From Turnera subulata (taxonomy: Eukaryota; Streptophyta; Magnoliopsida; Malpighiales; Passifloraceae): a stretch of 64,000 nucleotides of DNA. Below are positions 44,207 to 55,161 of the stretch, piece after piece. The translations under genes were made by a program, and so were the position numbers. The stretch lies in NCBI GenBank assembly GCA_028386065.3, contig JAKUCV010006120.1, positions 1-64,000 of the forward strand, read 5' to 3'. Position 1 is the first letter of the stretch. Each line of letters opens with the position of its first letter. A model generated the notes under the pieces. That model was not told the origin of the DNA. It made no database searches and saw only the letters and a list, made by a program, of their open reading frames with translations.

Positions 44207-44890
44207 ATGCCTTCCCCAGCTACTGTTTTCTTTGTTGAGGGTGCCTCTCTAGGAAGAAGAAATAGGTTAGCTTATAGCATGGTAAATGAGCAGCAAGAGG
44301 AACTACCGAATGATCTGGCGAGAATTCCTCGTTTAGTGTTTGTAGATGAGCTATACTCGTCTAGGTTCTTTGTGACTCCAATGGAAGAAACTTTCTTCCT
44401 GGAGGACCAAGGCAATCTCAGGACAAATTTTTATGGCTCAGCTAACTCTATAATGTTTTTCATATCTGCTAGGATGCAGGAATTTCAGCTAGAGCCTTCA
44501 TGTCAAATTTTAAATCAAAGCAGTTATTATCAGGTTTCCATGATGGCTCGGAGCGTCCCAAGGGTGACTGGGTTACCACCTACATGGCCTAAGGTACGAC
44601 TTTTATTGTGGAATTGCAGGGGTATAGCAAGAAGGTCTCAAGACTTTGTGCGTACCTTAAGGGATCTGAAGAATCAGTACAAGCCTAACATGGTACTGAT
44701 TACCGAGACTTTGTGGCAAGCAGGAGAGAATCATGGTGTGATTCCACTTCGTTTTCCTCCAACGAATCGGTTTGAGATACCTGGAGAAAACAACATGGGT
44801 GGTATGTGGTTCTCCTGGAACGACAGTGTTAGGGTCAACATTAATGGTGAGGCTCAGAGTTTCAGGGTTAATGTTGAACCCAACAGATAG
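44207..44890 (+). CDS. Antisense ORF2 of element C, 227 aa, intact
   Basis: An uninterrupted 227-codon ORF on the strand opposite to the copia element around it. It aligns end to end, without gaps visible by eye, with the ORF2 proteins of the unrelated gypsy-type elements A and B: MPSPATVFFVEGASLGRRNR at the start, VFVDELYSSRFFVTPMEE near residue 45, GSANSIMFFIS near 78, WNCRG at 135-139, TET at 166-168 and GGMWFSWND at 198-206. The second half resembles the first third of a LINE EEP endonuclease domain; the first half is unrecognised. Third codon positions differ widely from A and B (A/T-ending here, C-ending there) while residues are kept, suggesting purifying selection. It starts 61 bp after the TATA-like box. 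The role is unknown. Confidence 0.75.
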   Translation: MPSPATVFFVEGASLGRRNRLAYSMVNEQQEELPNDLARIPRLVFVDELYSSRFFVTPMEETFFLEDQGNLRTNFYGSANSIMFFISARMQEFQLEPSCQILNQSSYYQVSMMARSVPRVTGLPPTWPKVRLLLWNCRGIARRSQDFVRTLRDLKNQYKPNMVLITETLWQAGENHGVIPLRFPPTNRFEIPGENNMGGMWFSWNDSVRVNINGEAQSFRVNVEPNR

Positions 44891-46429
44891 ATTACTGTTT
44901 AAACATATGTATGAGAACCATTCTTCTTTGAATGTTCTTCAGTTATGGATCCGTTTATGCAATAATAATATGCATGTTTGCTTTGAGCCTTTTCCATTTA
45001 TTATCTCATTTACGCCCACAGACATAAATAATTATATTGTCTTATTCACTTCAGGGAATAGATCAGAGTCAATTCATCGTGAACCATAATAATTCATTTT
45101 ATTACTAGGGGTGTCTGTATCAATATGCTCTTCCAGAGCGTAAATATACGATCTTCTTGATCATATTTAAAACATGCGTTCTTCAGGAACATATTACTAG
45201 GGGTGCCTGTACTCTTCAAGAGTATATGTTCTTCTAGAGCGTAAATATACAATCTTCTTGATCATATTTAAAACATGCGTTCTTCAGGAACATATTCGAA
45301 TTTATGCTCTTCTGGAGCGTGTTAATCTTTTTCTCATTTCGAGATATCATAATATGTTATATTGACATCCAACACATATAATTCTCCCCCTGTGGATGTC
45401 AATTTTGCATTGTCTTCGAGACTAATGCTTGAGGCATTATTCTAGAAACAATTATAAAGTACTGAAAAGTAAATAAAATAAAATTGCAATGCATAATAAT
45501 ATAAACTGAACATAAAATAAATTGAATATAAAATGAATTTCTCCTTTAGGGTAAGCAAGTATAATATCCACCTTCTGGTGGTCATATAATTTCCATCTTC
45601 TAGGGGTAATAGTTTTTATTTTCGATTTTCCTTTGAAGGATCTTCAGGATCTTTTGAAAGGTAAAACCTCCAGTCTTCGTTGTATTTTCTTTTATTGAGT
45701 CTGCTGAACTCTTATATTTAGTCTTCCAGACTATTATCATATAAATGCATTTTAGCATTTAGTGCCCATGATAAATTTCTTCCGAAAATTTTGCAGGCCT
45801 CAAATTCAAGTAACATAATCAAAAGACTTAATTAAAATAAATAAACATGGACCTTTTATTAATTAGCCCAATGAAGAATTAAATAACCAAAAAATTAAAA
45901 GCAATGGGCCTTACATAAATTAGCCCAATTAAAATAAATGACTAAAAATTAAATGCAATGGGTCTTTTATAAATTAGCCCAATAAAAATTAAATTATCGC
46001 AAAATAAATGCGATGGGCCTTATACGAGCCCAATAAAATCGTAAAGAAATTAAAACGAGAAATTAATGAGCCCAATTGAAATGTAAAGAACATAATATTA
46101 AAATGTAATGGGCCTAATATGAGCCCAAACTTAATATAAATGAAAAACAATAAAATAAATACAATAGCCTTCCGGGCTTGCCAGGAAAAATCCCGAGACA
46201 CTGAATTTCGGCCAAACACTTCCGGGTTTGCAGGGAAAAACCCAAGGTATCGAATTCCGGCCAAACACTTCTAGGCTTGTCGGGAAAATCCCGAGATGCG
46301 AAATTTCGGTAATATAAATTCTTCCTTTTTCTTTTTCTTTCTCACCTTTCTTTTCTCTTTTTTTTTTCTTTTTTATTTTTTTCTCTCTTTTTCACTTCCT
46401 TTTCCCTTTTTTTTTTTTAATTTCGGCTG

Positions 46430-46990
46430 GGCTTTGAATAGTACAGCCTAGCTCGTAACAGTGACAGCCCAAGGTGTAGAACAGTGCAGCCCAAGCCCAG
46501 GCGCCATCAGCCTATCTAAGCCCGCGGGTCAGACCCGACCCGGACCACGACCCATCCGGGTCTTCAACCCGTGGCGGGTGCTCACCTGCAGCGGTGAGGG
46601 CGCGAGGCGATGAGCGACGACGGTTGCTCTGGACGGCGACGCGAGCACGACGCGAGGCTGGGACGGCATGGAACAGCGGCGGCGCGGCGTCGCTGGGCAG
46701 GAACAGGCGCGGGAAGGGGCGGATCCGACGGAACAGCCGTCTGGTCTTTGGCCGTAGACGGCGCGTCGGCGACGGAATCGGATGGGAGAAGGCGGCGTCG
46801 AGGTCGCGACAGTGCGGGGAGTCTGAAGGTGGCGGCGGTGAGGCGAGCTACGGCATGGAACGATGACGGGTGAACAATAACGTGGAGGGTGACATGTTTC
46901 TGGTTTTTTTTTTTTGGGGTTTTCTTGCACTGGGTTTTCTTCTTCCTTCGGTTGTCCAGAAAAAAAAACGAGGCTCGGGGTAGGGACGAT
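46430..46990 (-). other. GC-rich leader module of element C
   Basis: On minus, directly after the primer-site region. It is a GC-rich stretch with a 133-codon frame (46930-46529), then CTGCAG/GTGAGCACC (donor-like, 46580-46585), CCGGGTCGGGTCTGACCCG, a GGGCTTGGGCTG part and an A run. The gypsy-type LTRs A, B and G have the same order of parts. Confidence 0.45.
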
Positions 46991-47003
46991 GGTGCTGATA
47001 ACG
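46987..47003 (-). other. Primer-binding-like site of element C
   Basis: On minus CGTTATCAGCACCATCG, adjoining the LTR. It is of the TTATCAGCAC type seen in plant copia elements. Confidence 0.4.
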
Positions 47004-47214
47004 TGTTATAAAACTAGTGTTTATTTCAGTGATGAGTAACAGAAAGAATGAAGAGAAAGAGGTAGAAGAATGGCAGTGAGGGAAGAAGAGACGTTCCCAT
47101 GTTATTTTTCATTCATAGGCCAATATATAGAGATACAATATATTGAAGATAGAGGTAATGGGTTGGTGGAACTTTGTCCCCTAATGACATCCAAAAAATC
47201 ACGTTTTTATAACA
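47004..47214 (-). repeat. 5' LTR of element C
   Basis: 211 bp, with about five substitutions versus the LTR at 41301. TSD TAAAG follows. Confidence 0.85.
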
Positions 47215-47219
47215 TAAAG

Positions 47220-47933
47220 AATGAATAAATGTGGGAAGGCAAGTTCTCTCGTGCAGTATATGTGTGGTCAGCCAAAAGATTGCCTACGCCTTCGTAAGGA
47301 CTACGCGACTATGGGATGCTGGTTTTGTGGCTTTGCCTTCATATCTTTTCTTCTTCTCGTCGTATTCCTCGTATCGTGGCCTTCTTTTCTTGTTTATTCT
47401 TTTTATATACAATTTAGAATTGGGCATCGATGTATTAAGGGACGGTTCTTTCAACATTATATTTTTCCACAAACAAAAATTAGATTTGAACTTTAAATCT
47501 TATTTTAAGGCTATTGAATTTCCTACCACTCAAGGCAACAATTGTCTAGGAACGAGGTAATAGTTTTGGCTCCAAGGGTGACTATATATATTTTACCTAA
47601 GGGTGACTATAAAATTTGGGAAAATATTTATTACATTAAAAGGCTAGTAATCTGCAAATTGATTTTATATAATTCCCACTAATTAAAATTTAAATAATAA
47701 TAGCATATTGATATAGGGGCTGTATTTCATGGATGGAAACAAAGTTTCTAACCCTAACAAAAATAGAGTTTTGACAATTTTATTCCAACACATGCAAATT
47801 CTTCTGTTAAAAAAAATGGAAAACAAAGTGAAAATATCTTATTTTCTGTTTAGAAATTTGAATTTTTGAAAAAATTATATTAATTAAAAAAATAATTAAT
47901 ATATTTAATTTGGATCTCACATCACATATGTAA

Positions 47934-47992
<59 letters not shown>

Positions 47993-48486
47993 TTGTTTTA
48001 CATAACTCACGTAGTATTATAAGTTGGCAGGATAGAATTTATTAAAATAGATTTTGTGAGCAGAGTTCGAACCCGATGAATATCCCTCCTCTTAATGAGA
48101 AATAATCCTCCAAATATCACTGTAAAGATTAATCGATAATCGATAAGCGTAACGCCTCGGGTAGGATTGAATGTTTTTTATTATTATTATTATTATTATT
48201 ATTTTGGTCGCACGTAGGGGAGGAGTGAATTGAATTGATACAAATAGATGATATAGGTAACGTGTGGGATGCGAAAACAATAAACAGTACAGTAGAAAAC
48301 TCAAAAAGGGAAAAAAGGAAAAAAAAAAAAAAGCTCAACTCCAACAAAAACTATAGGCGGCGCTAGGCTGCCCCCACAGTAACTCGAAATCATTAAGAAG
48401 AGAAAAATTAGAGGATTAAATACGATAACAATTTTTTTTTGGGCGGAAAACATACGATAATAGATTGGGAACACTAAATAAATAAA

Positions 48487-48531
<45 letters not shown>

Positions 48532-48587
48532 TGAAGAGAAATACCACCAAAGTCGGGTAGAAGAAGGATTTGTTGATTTTGGGGGGA
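47220..48587. other. Intergenic region with microsatellites upstream of the ubiquitin-RUB gene
   Basis: (AT)n at 47939-47988, (TTA)n at about 48176-48202 and (TAA)n at about 48496-48531. No gene is recognised. The ORF at 47221-47496 (hydrophobic middle) has no visible relatives. Confidence 0.55.
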
Positions 48588-48595
48588 TATAAATA
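48588..48595 (+). promoter_or_regulatory. TATA box of the ubiquitin-RUB gene
   Basis: GGGGATATAAATAGG, about 146 bp before the ATG, followed by an AGTC repeat and a purine-rich leader (48630-48733). Confidence 0.7.
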
Positions 48596-48631
48596 GGAAG
48601 ACAAGCGAAGGCGGACCTCATCAATTCATAA

Positions 48632-49900
<1,269 letters not shown>

Positions 49901-50489
49901 AAAATCCTCTTAGAAGTCAAAATCTTCTTTCCCAGGCTTTGCTGCCTAAACTTAATGGGTGCACATGCTTTGCTTCTTTATGTATGGATGAATATGAGAC
50001 AAGTGACATCATTTTGATTGATTTCCCGCGTTTCGTCTCCAAAATCTCTACTTATTTTGATTGTTGTTCTTTCAAATTCTTCCTTTTTTTTTTTTTTCTG
50101 TCGAACTTCCAAATCCATCAAGTATTTACATGTTCATGACTTTAGGTACTAACATGGCGCTGAAATTTGGTTTTAGTTTCGGTTTAGGCCCATAGAAATT
50201 TATTCTATACACGGGACTGGTTGAAAAGATATGGCCACCAAAATCTGCAGCCTAAAACTATTTTTCTTCTGATAGAATGTGTTTATATGTGAGAGCTTAT
50301 TATTATTACTAACAGGAAAAGGTAATTTTCATTCCATGAAACAGAAGTAGCACATAACCTGGGGCTAAAACTTGTGGAAGATGGTTGTGCTGGCAACAAA
50401 CTAGTGCAAGATGTGTGCCACCACAGTAGAAACACTATAAAATGCTATGAGTTCCTCATGTATAACAACTTTAAATTAAAATGCTACCA
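49901..50489. other. 3' UTR and spacer after the ubiquitin-RUB gene
   Basis: The first 200-250 bp are likely 3' UTR. No clear AATAAA was found, and no other gene is seen. Confidence 0.5.
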
Positions 50490-50583
50490 AAGGCTTATTT
50501 ATGCTGGCAATTAAGCAGCTCATGACTGCAATATTTTGAGGGGTGGCTCTATGCGTCATCTATGCACACCAGAAGAGTGGTAC
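50490..50583 (+). pseudogene. Decayed copy of the last RUB exon
   Basis: AGGCTTATTTATGCTGGCAA, then AGCAGCTCATGACTGCAATAT, GAGG.GTGGCTCT, a GCATCT and GTGGTA follow the same order as exon 3 of the gene 700 bp upstream. There are several small deletions and substitutions, so the reading frame is destroyed. It looks like the tail of a tandem duplicate. Confidence 0.6.
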
Positions 50584-50886
50584 GAGGCACCAGCAGCTTA
50601 ATACAATTAATCCTGAATTGCATACATACAAGCCTCTTGTATTTTCTTCTTATTTTCCTGGCACTTAATTATAAAGCCTGCAAGGATTGCTGAATCCCTG
50701 AAGCAGAAGCTACTAACTAGAAGGGGGGATTTGCCTTTTTGGCTACTCTAATCGGTGTCATCATGAAGAAAATTAAAAGACCTCGGTGGTTTGTTTTTGC
50801 CCGTTTGTACGTACAACTTGCTGATCATATGGTTGCATGCCTGCTGCTGCGATAGGCAATGTTTCTCCGTTTTCTGGTTGCTCTAC
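50584..50886. other. Spacer
   Basis: No gene or repeat recognised. Confidence 0.4.
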
Positions 50887-51557
50887 TTACTTGTGCAACA
50901 TCATCGGGGTTTTGCTCTTGTAGTTGCAATAACAAGGATTTGGAGGTGGCATACACCAAGCAAACAAGACAATATAAGCCCACGTTAGCAACTCCATGAT
51001 TGCCAACACCCGGAAATACTTGTCCAGGTGGCTTATGTCAATGGTGTCACAAATCCAACCCCTAATTAAACCCATTACGCAAAAGACAGTGAGGAATTTT
51101 CCGACGCTGAAAATTAAATCATTCAATGGCTGCTCAAAGAATCTATTGGACTCATCCGCAGAATGGGTGAAGAGCTCCGCCAGCCCACCCAGGACAAGTC
51201 CCTCCATCGTTCCTAGCAAGAAATATTGTGGAGCCAACCAGGCGCTGCCCATGCCATGGGAACAAAATGATTGTATAGCGATCCATCGTCGTATTTCTCC
51301 GGCTGCCTGCCTTCTTCAACTCAACTAAGTGCAATCTAAACTCCTCGACATATATGCCAAGCAAGAAAGCAACCAAAACTAGAGAGAAGCAATCCGAAAC
51401 CGATCCTCACAAAGGTAGCTCTCTGTCTCCATTGTGGACTCAAACTTTCAGGGACTACCTAATTCACGGCAAATGATGTTATGGAGGATCTTACTGACTG
51501 GACAAGGAAAAAGGTAGGGACATCAACAACAATGATGCGAGCAACAACGTGGAAATC
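50887..51557 (-). pseudogene. C-terminal part of an NPF (NRT1/PTR) transporter pseudogene
   Basis: On minus: LSPQWRQRATFVRIGFGLLL (about 51390-51450), a frame change, VAFLLGIYVEEFRLHLVELK (about 51310-51375), another frame change near 51250, then AWLAPQYFLLGTMEGLVLGG, FFEQPLNDLIFSVGKFL, GWICDTIDISHLDKYF and a hydrophobic end. This is the order of the last transmembrane helices of plant NPF nitrate/peptide transporters (the W..PQ..LLG helix and the HLDK.. loop). At least two frameshifts disable it. Upstream pieces lie beyond the TRIM-like element and element E (51824-51885, 58784-58895, 59032-59301). Confidence 0.6.
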
Positions 51558-51823
51558 TGTTAGAGTAATAAACCCAAAACCGGTCTTGGGGCCTCAACCA
51601 TCAGCTTAAGCTTTTGGTTGAGATGGTCACTTGACATGGTAGCGGAGCCATAATGACCAAACGGTCGCGTGTTCAAATCCTCACGCCTCCTTCCTTGTTG
51701 AATTAAAAAGCACAAGGTATGGACAGACCTGTGCAAGTTTCAAGCCCGAAGGGCTTTCACTTGAGGGAGGGTGTTAGAATAATAAACCCAAAACCGGTCT
51801 TGGGGCCTCAACCATCAGCTTAA
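51558..51823 (+). mobile_element. TRIM-like element (266 bp) with 52-bp terminal direct repeats
   Basis: Direct repeats 51558-51609 and 51772-51823 (TGTTAGA.TAATAAACCC ... CAGCTTAA) differ at about one position. Between them is TGGTAGCGGAGCC, resembling a tRNA-Met primer site, and GAGGGAGGG, a polypurine run before the second repeat. There is no coding capacity. A SINE-like origin is the alternative, because GTTCAAATCC resembles a B box. Confidence 0.6.
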
Positions 51824-51885
51824 CTTTGTTGGAAGAGGAATTCAAGGTGCTGGGAGTTGCTTGTGTCAGACTCGCTATACATGCA

Positions 51886-52169
51886 TGATATGATATAGCC
51901 CAACAGGCTCAAAAAAGCCCAATTCCATCAAGTCCAGGCAACCCGAGGCCCAAAGGAACTCGGCCCACGATCTAAAATTATCACCCTTATCAATCCGAAA
52001 TCCACCACTACGAATACAAGCGCGACACCTGGCGAGATAAGGAACTCCCTTTTCTCCCGAAAACCTCTCTCACTCTCTCCCATTTTCTCTCTTGTAAAAA
52101 TAGCTTTATTATCAATTAAAGCACTCACAAATCTAGCCTGAATTGGGCCAGATTTCTCATTTTATATCA
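51886..52169 (+). repeat. 5' LTR of element E
   Basis: TGATATGATATAGCCCAAC to TCTCATTTTATATCA. Confidence 0.8.
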
Positions 52170-52190
52170 TTGGTTCCGTTGCCGGGAACG
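52170..52190 (+). other. Primer-binding site of element E
   Basis: TGGTTCCGTTGCCGGGAAC, of the type complementary to the 3' end of a plant tRNA used by Athila/Tat elements, with two changes. Confidence 0.55.
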
Positions 52191-55151
52191 ATAAAATCAC
52201 AACAAATGATTCCCATCTTTTTCTATCTTAACAACCGAGAACAACAAAAACAACAAATCCAGACAAATCCAGAGAAAAAGTCAAGCATCAACGTTCAAGA
52301 ACATACAAGCAGTTCATCAATCAACAGATCAACACACAGATCAACCAAATTCAACATATCCATTCACAAAACGAGCAGATCTGATGGATCCAACATATTT
52401 TGCAAACAATAAATATGTTATCCACGGTAAATTAGTTTAAGCATGCAACTAATTGCTTTTTTATGCCTAAATGCTTGCAGATCATGAGAAAAGTAAACAC
52501 AGCAAGAAAATCAGCACCAGACTAGTGACATGGTAAATGCAGGGAAACGGCGAGAGAGAAACGATCCAACCGCCAGCCAAGCCGCGAGCGCTGCCGTATC
52601 TGAGGAGCGAGATAGCATGGCCAGACCTGATGGAGCTTCCATTGAGTGATGATGTCGTGAATGGACTGAAAAGGAGTTGCCACTAACCCAGCACGCATCC
52701 TCACCACCCGCTCGTGACCGGAGGAAGAGCAATGAAGTCATTGCTGGAGAGCACAGAAAATATCCAGGTCTGCACAAATCCTGTTAGATCTGAGCCTAGC
52801 CGGGCGGAATCCTTTCAATGTTCGTTGAGACATAAAAGAGTTGCCTCTGCTTGTGCTGGCAACGGAGGAATTGTGCGCCGACCCCTGCTACAGAAAGCCT
52901 CACCAATGCGAATCCGGCCAGATAGGGGAGAAGGCATCGTCGGTCGCCCCAATCACCATCGTGCACCGCCACTGAAGGAGAGGAGCCGCCGTGAACAACC
53001 CTTGTTGTCACCGTCACTCCAATCGCCGCCACACATCGCTGAATTGGGGATGGCATAAGAATAACCTGTCGTGTTGCCGATGGGAGTGCTGCTTCATATG
53101 ACTTGATGGTGCGCGAGCGCCACCTGATGACACCATCGTCGACCACCATGAAAGCCCAACACCACCTCGCCTAAGTGGAGAATAGCAAGGAATGACGTGT
53201 GGATGCAAAGAAGAAAACGTGAAGAAAGAAGAAGAAAGAAGGAAGACGACGCTCGAGGATGAGCAGAAAAAGTGTAAAGAAAAAAGAGGACCTAGATGGA
53301 GAGGACCTGCTCTAAGCAACATCAATAGAGGACCTATTGAGAACAGAAAAATGATGCCCTCACTCAATCTTGGAGCCAAAGCTTAGAGTGGAGCCAAAGC
53401 TTAGAGTAGTTGGATGGCCCAGAAATTTTAACAGTCCAAAAGTGTACCAACCCAACTGGCATATAAGATATTAGTTAAAACATTCGTCATTTTATAATTA
53501 TGCCATATATTATTGTAAATATAGTTTATTTAATCGAATCATTTGGAAATCTAACAACTTCTCCTTTGTGATGGGATATTGATCTTCAAGTTAGATGTTC
53601 GAAGCATTACTGAGTTCGGGAAGAACGAGGTGTTGGACCCGAGGAAGAATTTTGACGAGGATCTTTTTCACAAGGACCTTGGAAAGCACTTCATGCGGAG
53701 GCAAAGATAACTCCCGAGGACATGAAAGCAATCCCAAGAGAAAGCAACAACAAGAACAAGTGATCTTTGTGGAAAGAAAGTTGTCAGCGACGGCGGAAGA
53801 ATCTCTTTCAATAGGAATAACGATCATCGCAAATGCACGGCGTAACACGTGGAGTTTTCGATATCAAGCACTAAACGCAATGCGGAATTTAGGGAGGAGC
53901 AGAAGGGAAAGAGACCAACATTCCCAAACTAAAGGAGCTTCAACACTAAGCATTTGTAACCAAGAAATTATTGGAACTAGTTAATCAACACCATCAGCCT
54001 TGGGAGCTGCGTGCAGGACCTGCGAGTGGGAGCTAATGATGCTGAGCTATTGGATTAAAGGACCCCATCTGGGCCTTGCCATGTGAAGGAGAGCTGCCTC
54101 AGTATTGGAAAAAACAACCCCAGGAAGAATTAGTCCCAACGATGAAGAATGCAGTTCCTGGAGGAGAAAGTAGCAGATCCTATGAAGGTGCAAGTAACCC
54201 TAGGAGCAATCAAATCCCAATGATGAAAAATAAAGTTCCTTAAGGTGAAGGAACAAGGAGTTGAACCCAACAGCCAGAATGCATTTCTTAAAGGAATAAG
54301 GAGTTGAATCCAAGAGCAAGAATGTAGTTCCTAGAGGCAAAACAAACGATGTGCATGAAGAGAAGGACCTGCCATACAAGAAGCAGTCCCAAGTACATGC
54401 AACCCATGTGGAGAAAAGGAGGCCCGAAAGACAAAAACTTTCTTTACTGAATAGAAGGTAGTTGATCCTGTGAAGGTGTATGCAGCCCCAGCGATGACTT
54501 AACAATCCTTATAACAAACAAACCCAACGGAGAAGGAAAATAGTTCCTGGAGGCAAAAAGCATTTCCAGCAAAGAAAAGAAAAGAAAAGATAGCCCATTC
54601 AAACGAAAATCAACCCATGCGGAGGCATGAGCAGTCCTGTGGACGCGAAGTCAGCTCAAACAAAGCCAAAAGCAACCCTTATAGGGGTGAGAGCTATTGG
54701 AGATGGAGCCCCAAAAGCTTCGTCGTGATGACCAACACCAGACAAAGAACTCTTACAAGACTATAGGATGCTGATTTGACAAAAACCTGATGAAGTCTTT
54801 AAGAAGAACAAGTACTCAATGAAACCTTAGCAAATAGAGCCAACAGGAACAACCAGTTCCATGACGAATAACCAAAGTACTTGGTGAAAAGGAAAACCTG
54901 TTATCACAAGACCTGCATGGCGAGGTCCTCCAAATGAAAAAGAAGAAAGCTTCAAGATCTACTTCAAGCAAAAAAAAAATGCTTTAATTAAAGCAAGAAG
55001 GTTGGAGAGAAAATCTTCAATTATGGTGAAACGCTATAGCAAGCAAAGTTGCCATCCAAATGCTTTAATCAAAGCAAGAAGGTGGGAGAAGAGAACCACA
55101 ACTAGCACCGCGGAACAGAGATTCCTAACAAAGAAAGTTATGGCAGGTTTC
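52191..55151. other. Internal region of element E, left part
   Basis: Non-coding as far as can be seen. 52510-53390 is GC-richer with several overlapping short ORFs on both strands, none with a recognisable domain. 53600-55150 is A/G-rich with repeated words (CCCAA.GATGAA, GGAGTTGAATCC). Confidence 0.4.
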
Positions 55152-55161
55152 ATCAAAGGAA

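Larger units (their letters stand above)
41922..45733. repeat. Dispersed mini-palindromes, arm-TTCNG-arm, in element C
   Basis: About twenty short inverted repeats with 3-5-bp arms around a near-constant 5-nt centre. Examples: GATAC-TTCTG-GTATC (41922), CCTC-TTCTG-GAGG (42671), TGAAC-TTCAG-GTTCA (42951), AAAAC-TTCTG-GTTTT (43718), CCAAC-TTCAA-GTTGG (43815), CCAGC-TTCTG-GCTGG (43898), GATC-TTCTT-GATC (45150), GTTC-TTCAG-GAAC (45178 and 45279), TACTC-TTCAA-GAGTA (45210), GATC-TTCAG-GATC (45639) and TAGTC-TTCCA-GACTA (45719). The arms differ from site to site; the centre does not. Confidence 0.7.
41301..47214 (-). mobile_element. Ty1/copia-type element C (5.9 kb), minus strand, with antisense ORF2
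   Basis: The LTRs at 41301-41511 and 47004-47214 (211 bp each, about five differences) are flanked by a perfect TSD TAAAG (41296-41300, 47215-47219). Next to the left LTR is CTCCCCCTTGG, a polypurine tract on minus. Next to the right LTR is GATGGTGCTGATAACG, a primer-site-like sequence on minus. Orientation is therefore minus. Decayed copia domains lie on minus at 41520-43900. An intact ORF lies on plus at 44207-44890, in the region where gag would be expected. A GC-rich leader follows the primer site (46430-46990). Confidence 0.8.

Noticed and set aside
47221..47560. Overlapping 91- and 109-aa ORFs with a hydrophobic stretch
   Set aside because: No conserved motif, two frames equally open, directly beside the TSD of element C.
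51640..51690. tRNA gene, from GGTAGCGGAGCC and GTTCAAATCC
   Set aside because: No cloverleaf can be folded and the segment lies between the terminal repeats of a TRIM-like element. Primer-site and B-box-like words only.
53014..53379. 121-aa minus ORF in element E as a captured gene
   Set aside because: No recognisable domain and overlapping equally long ORFs on the other strand.
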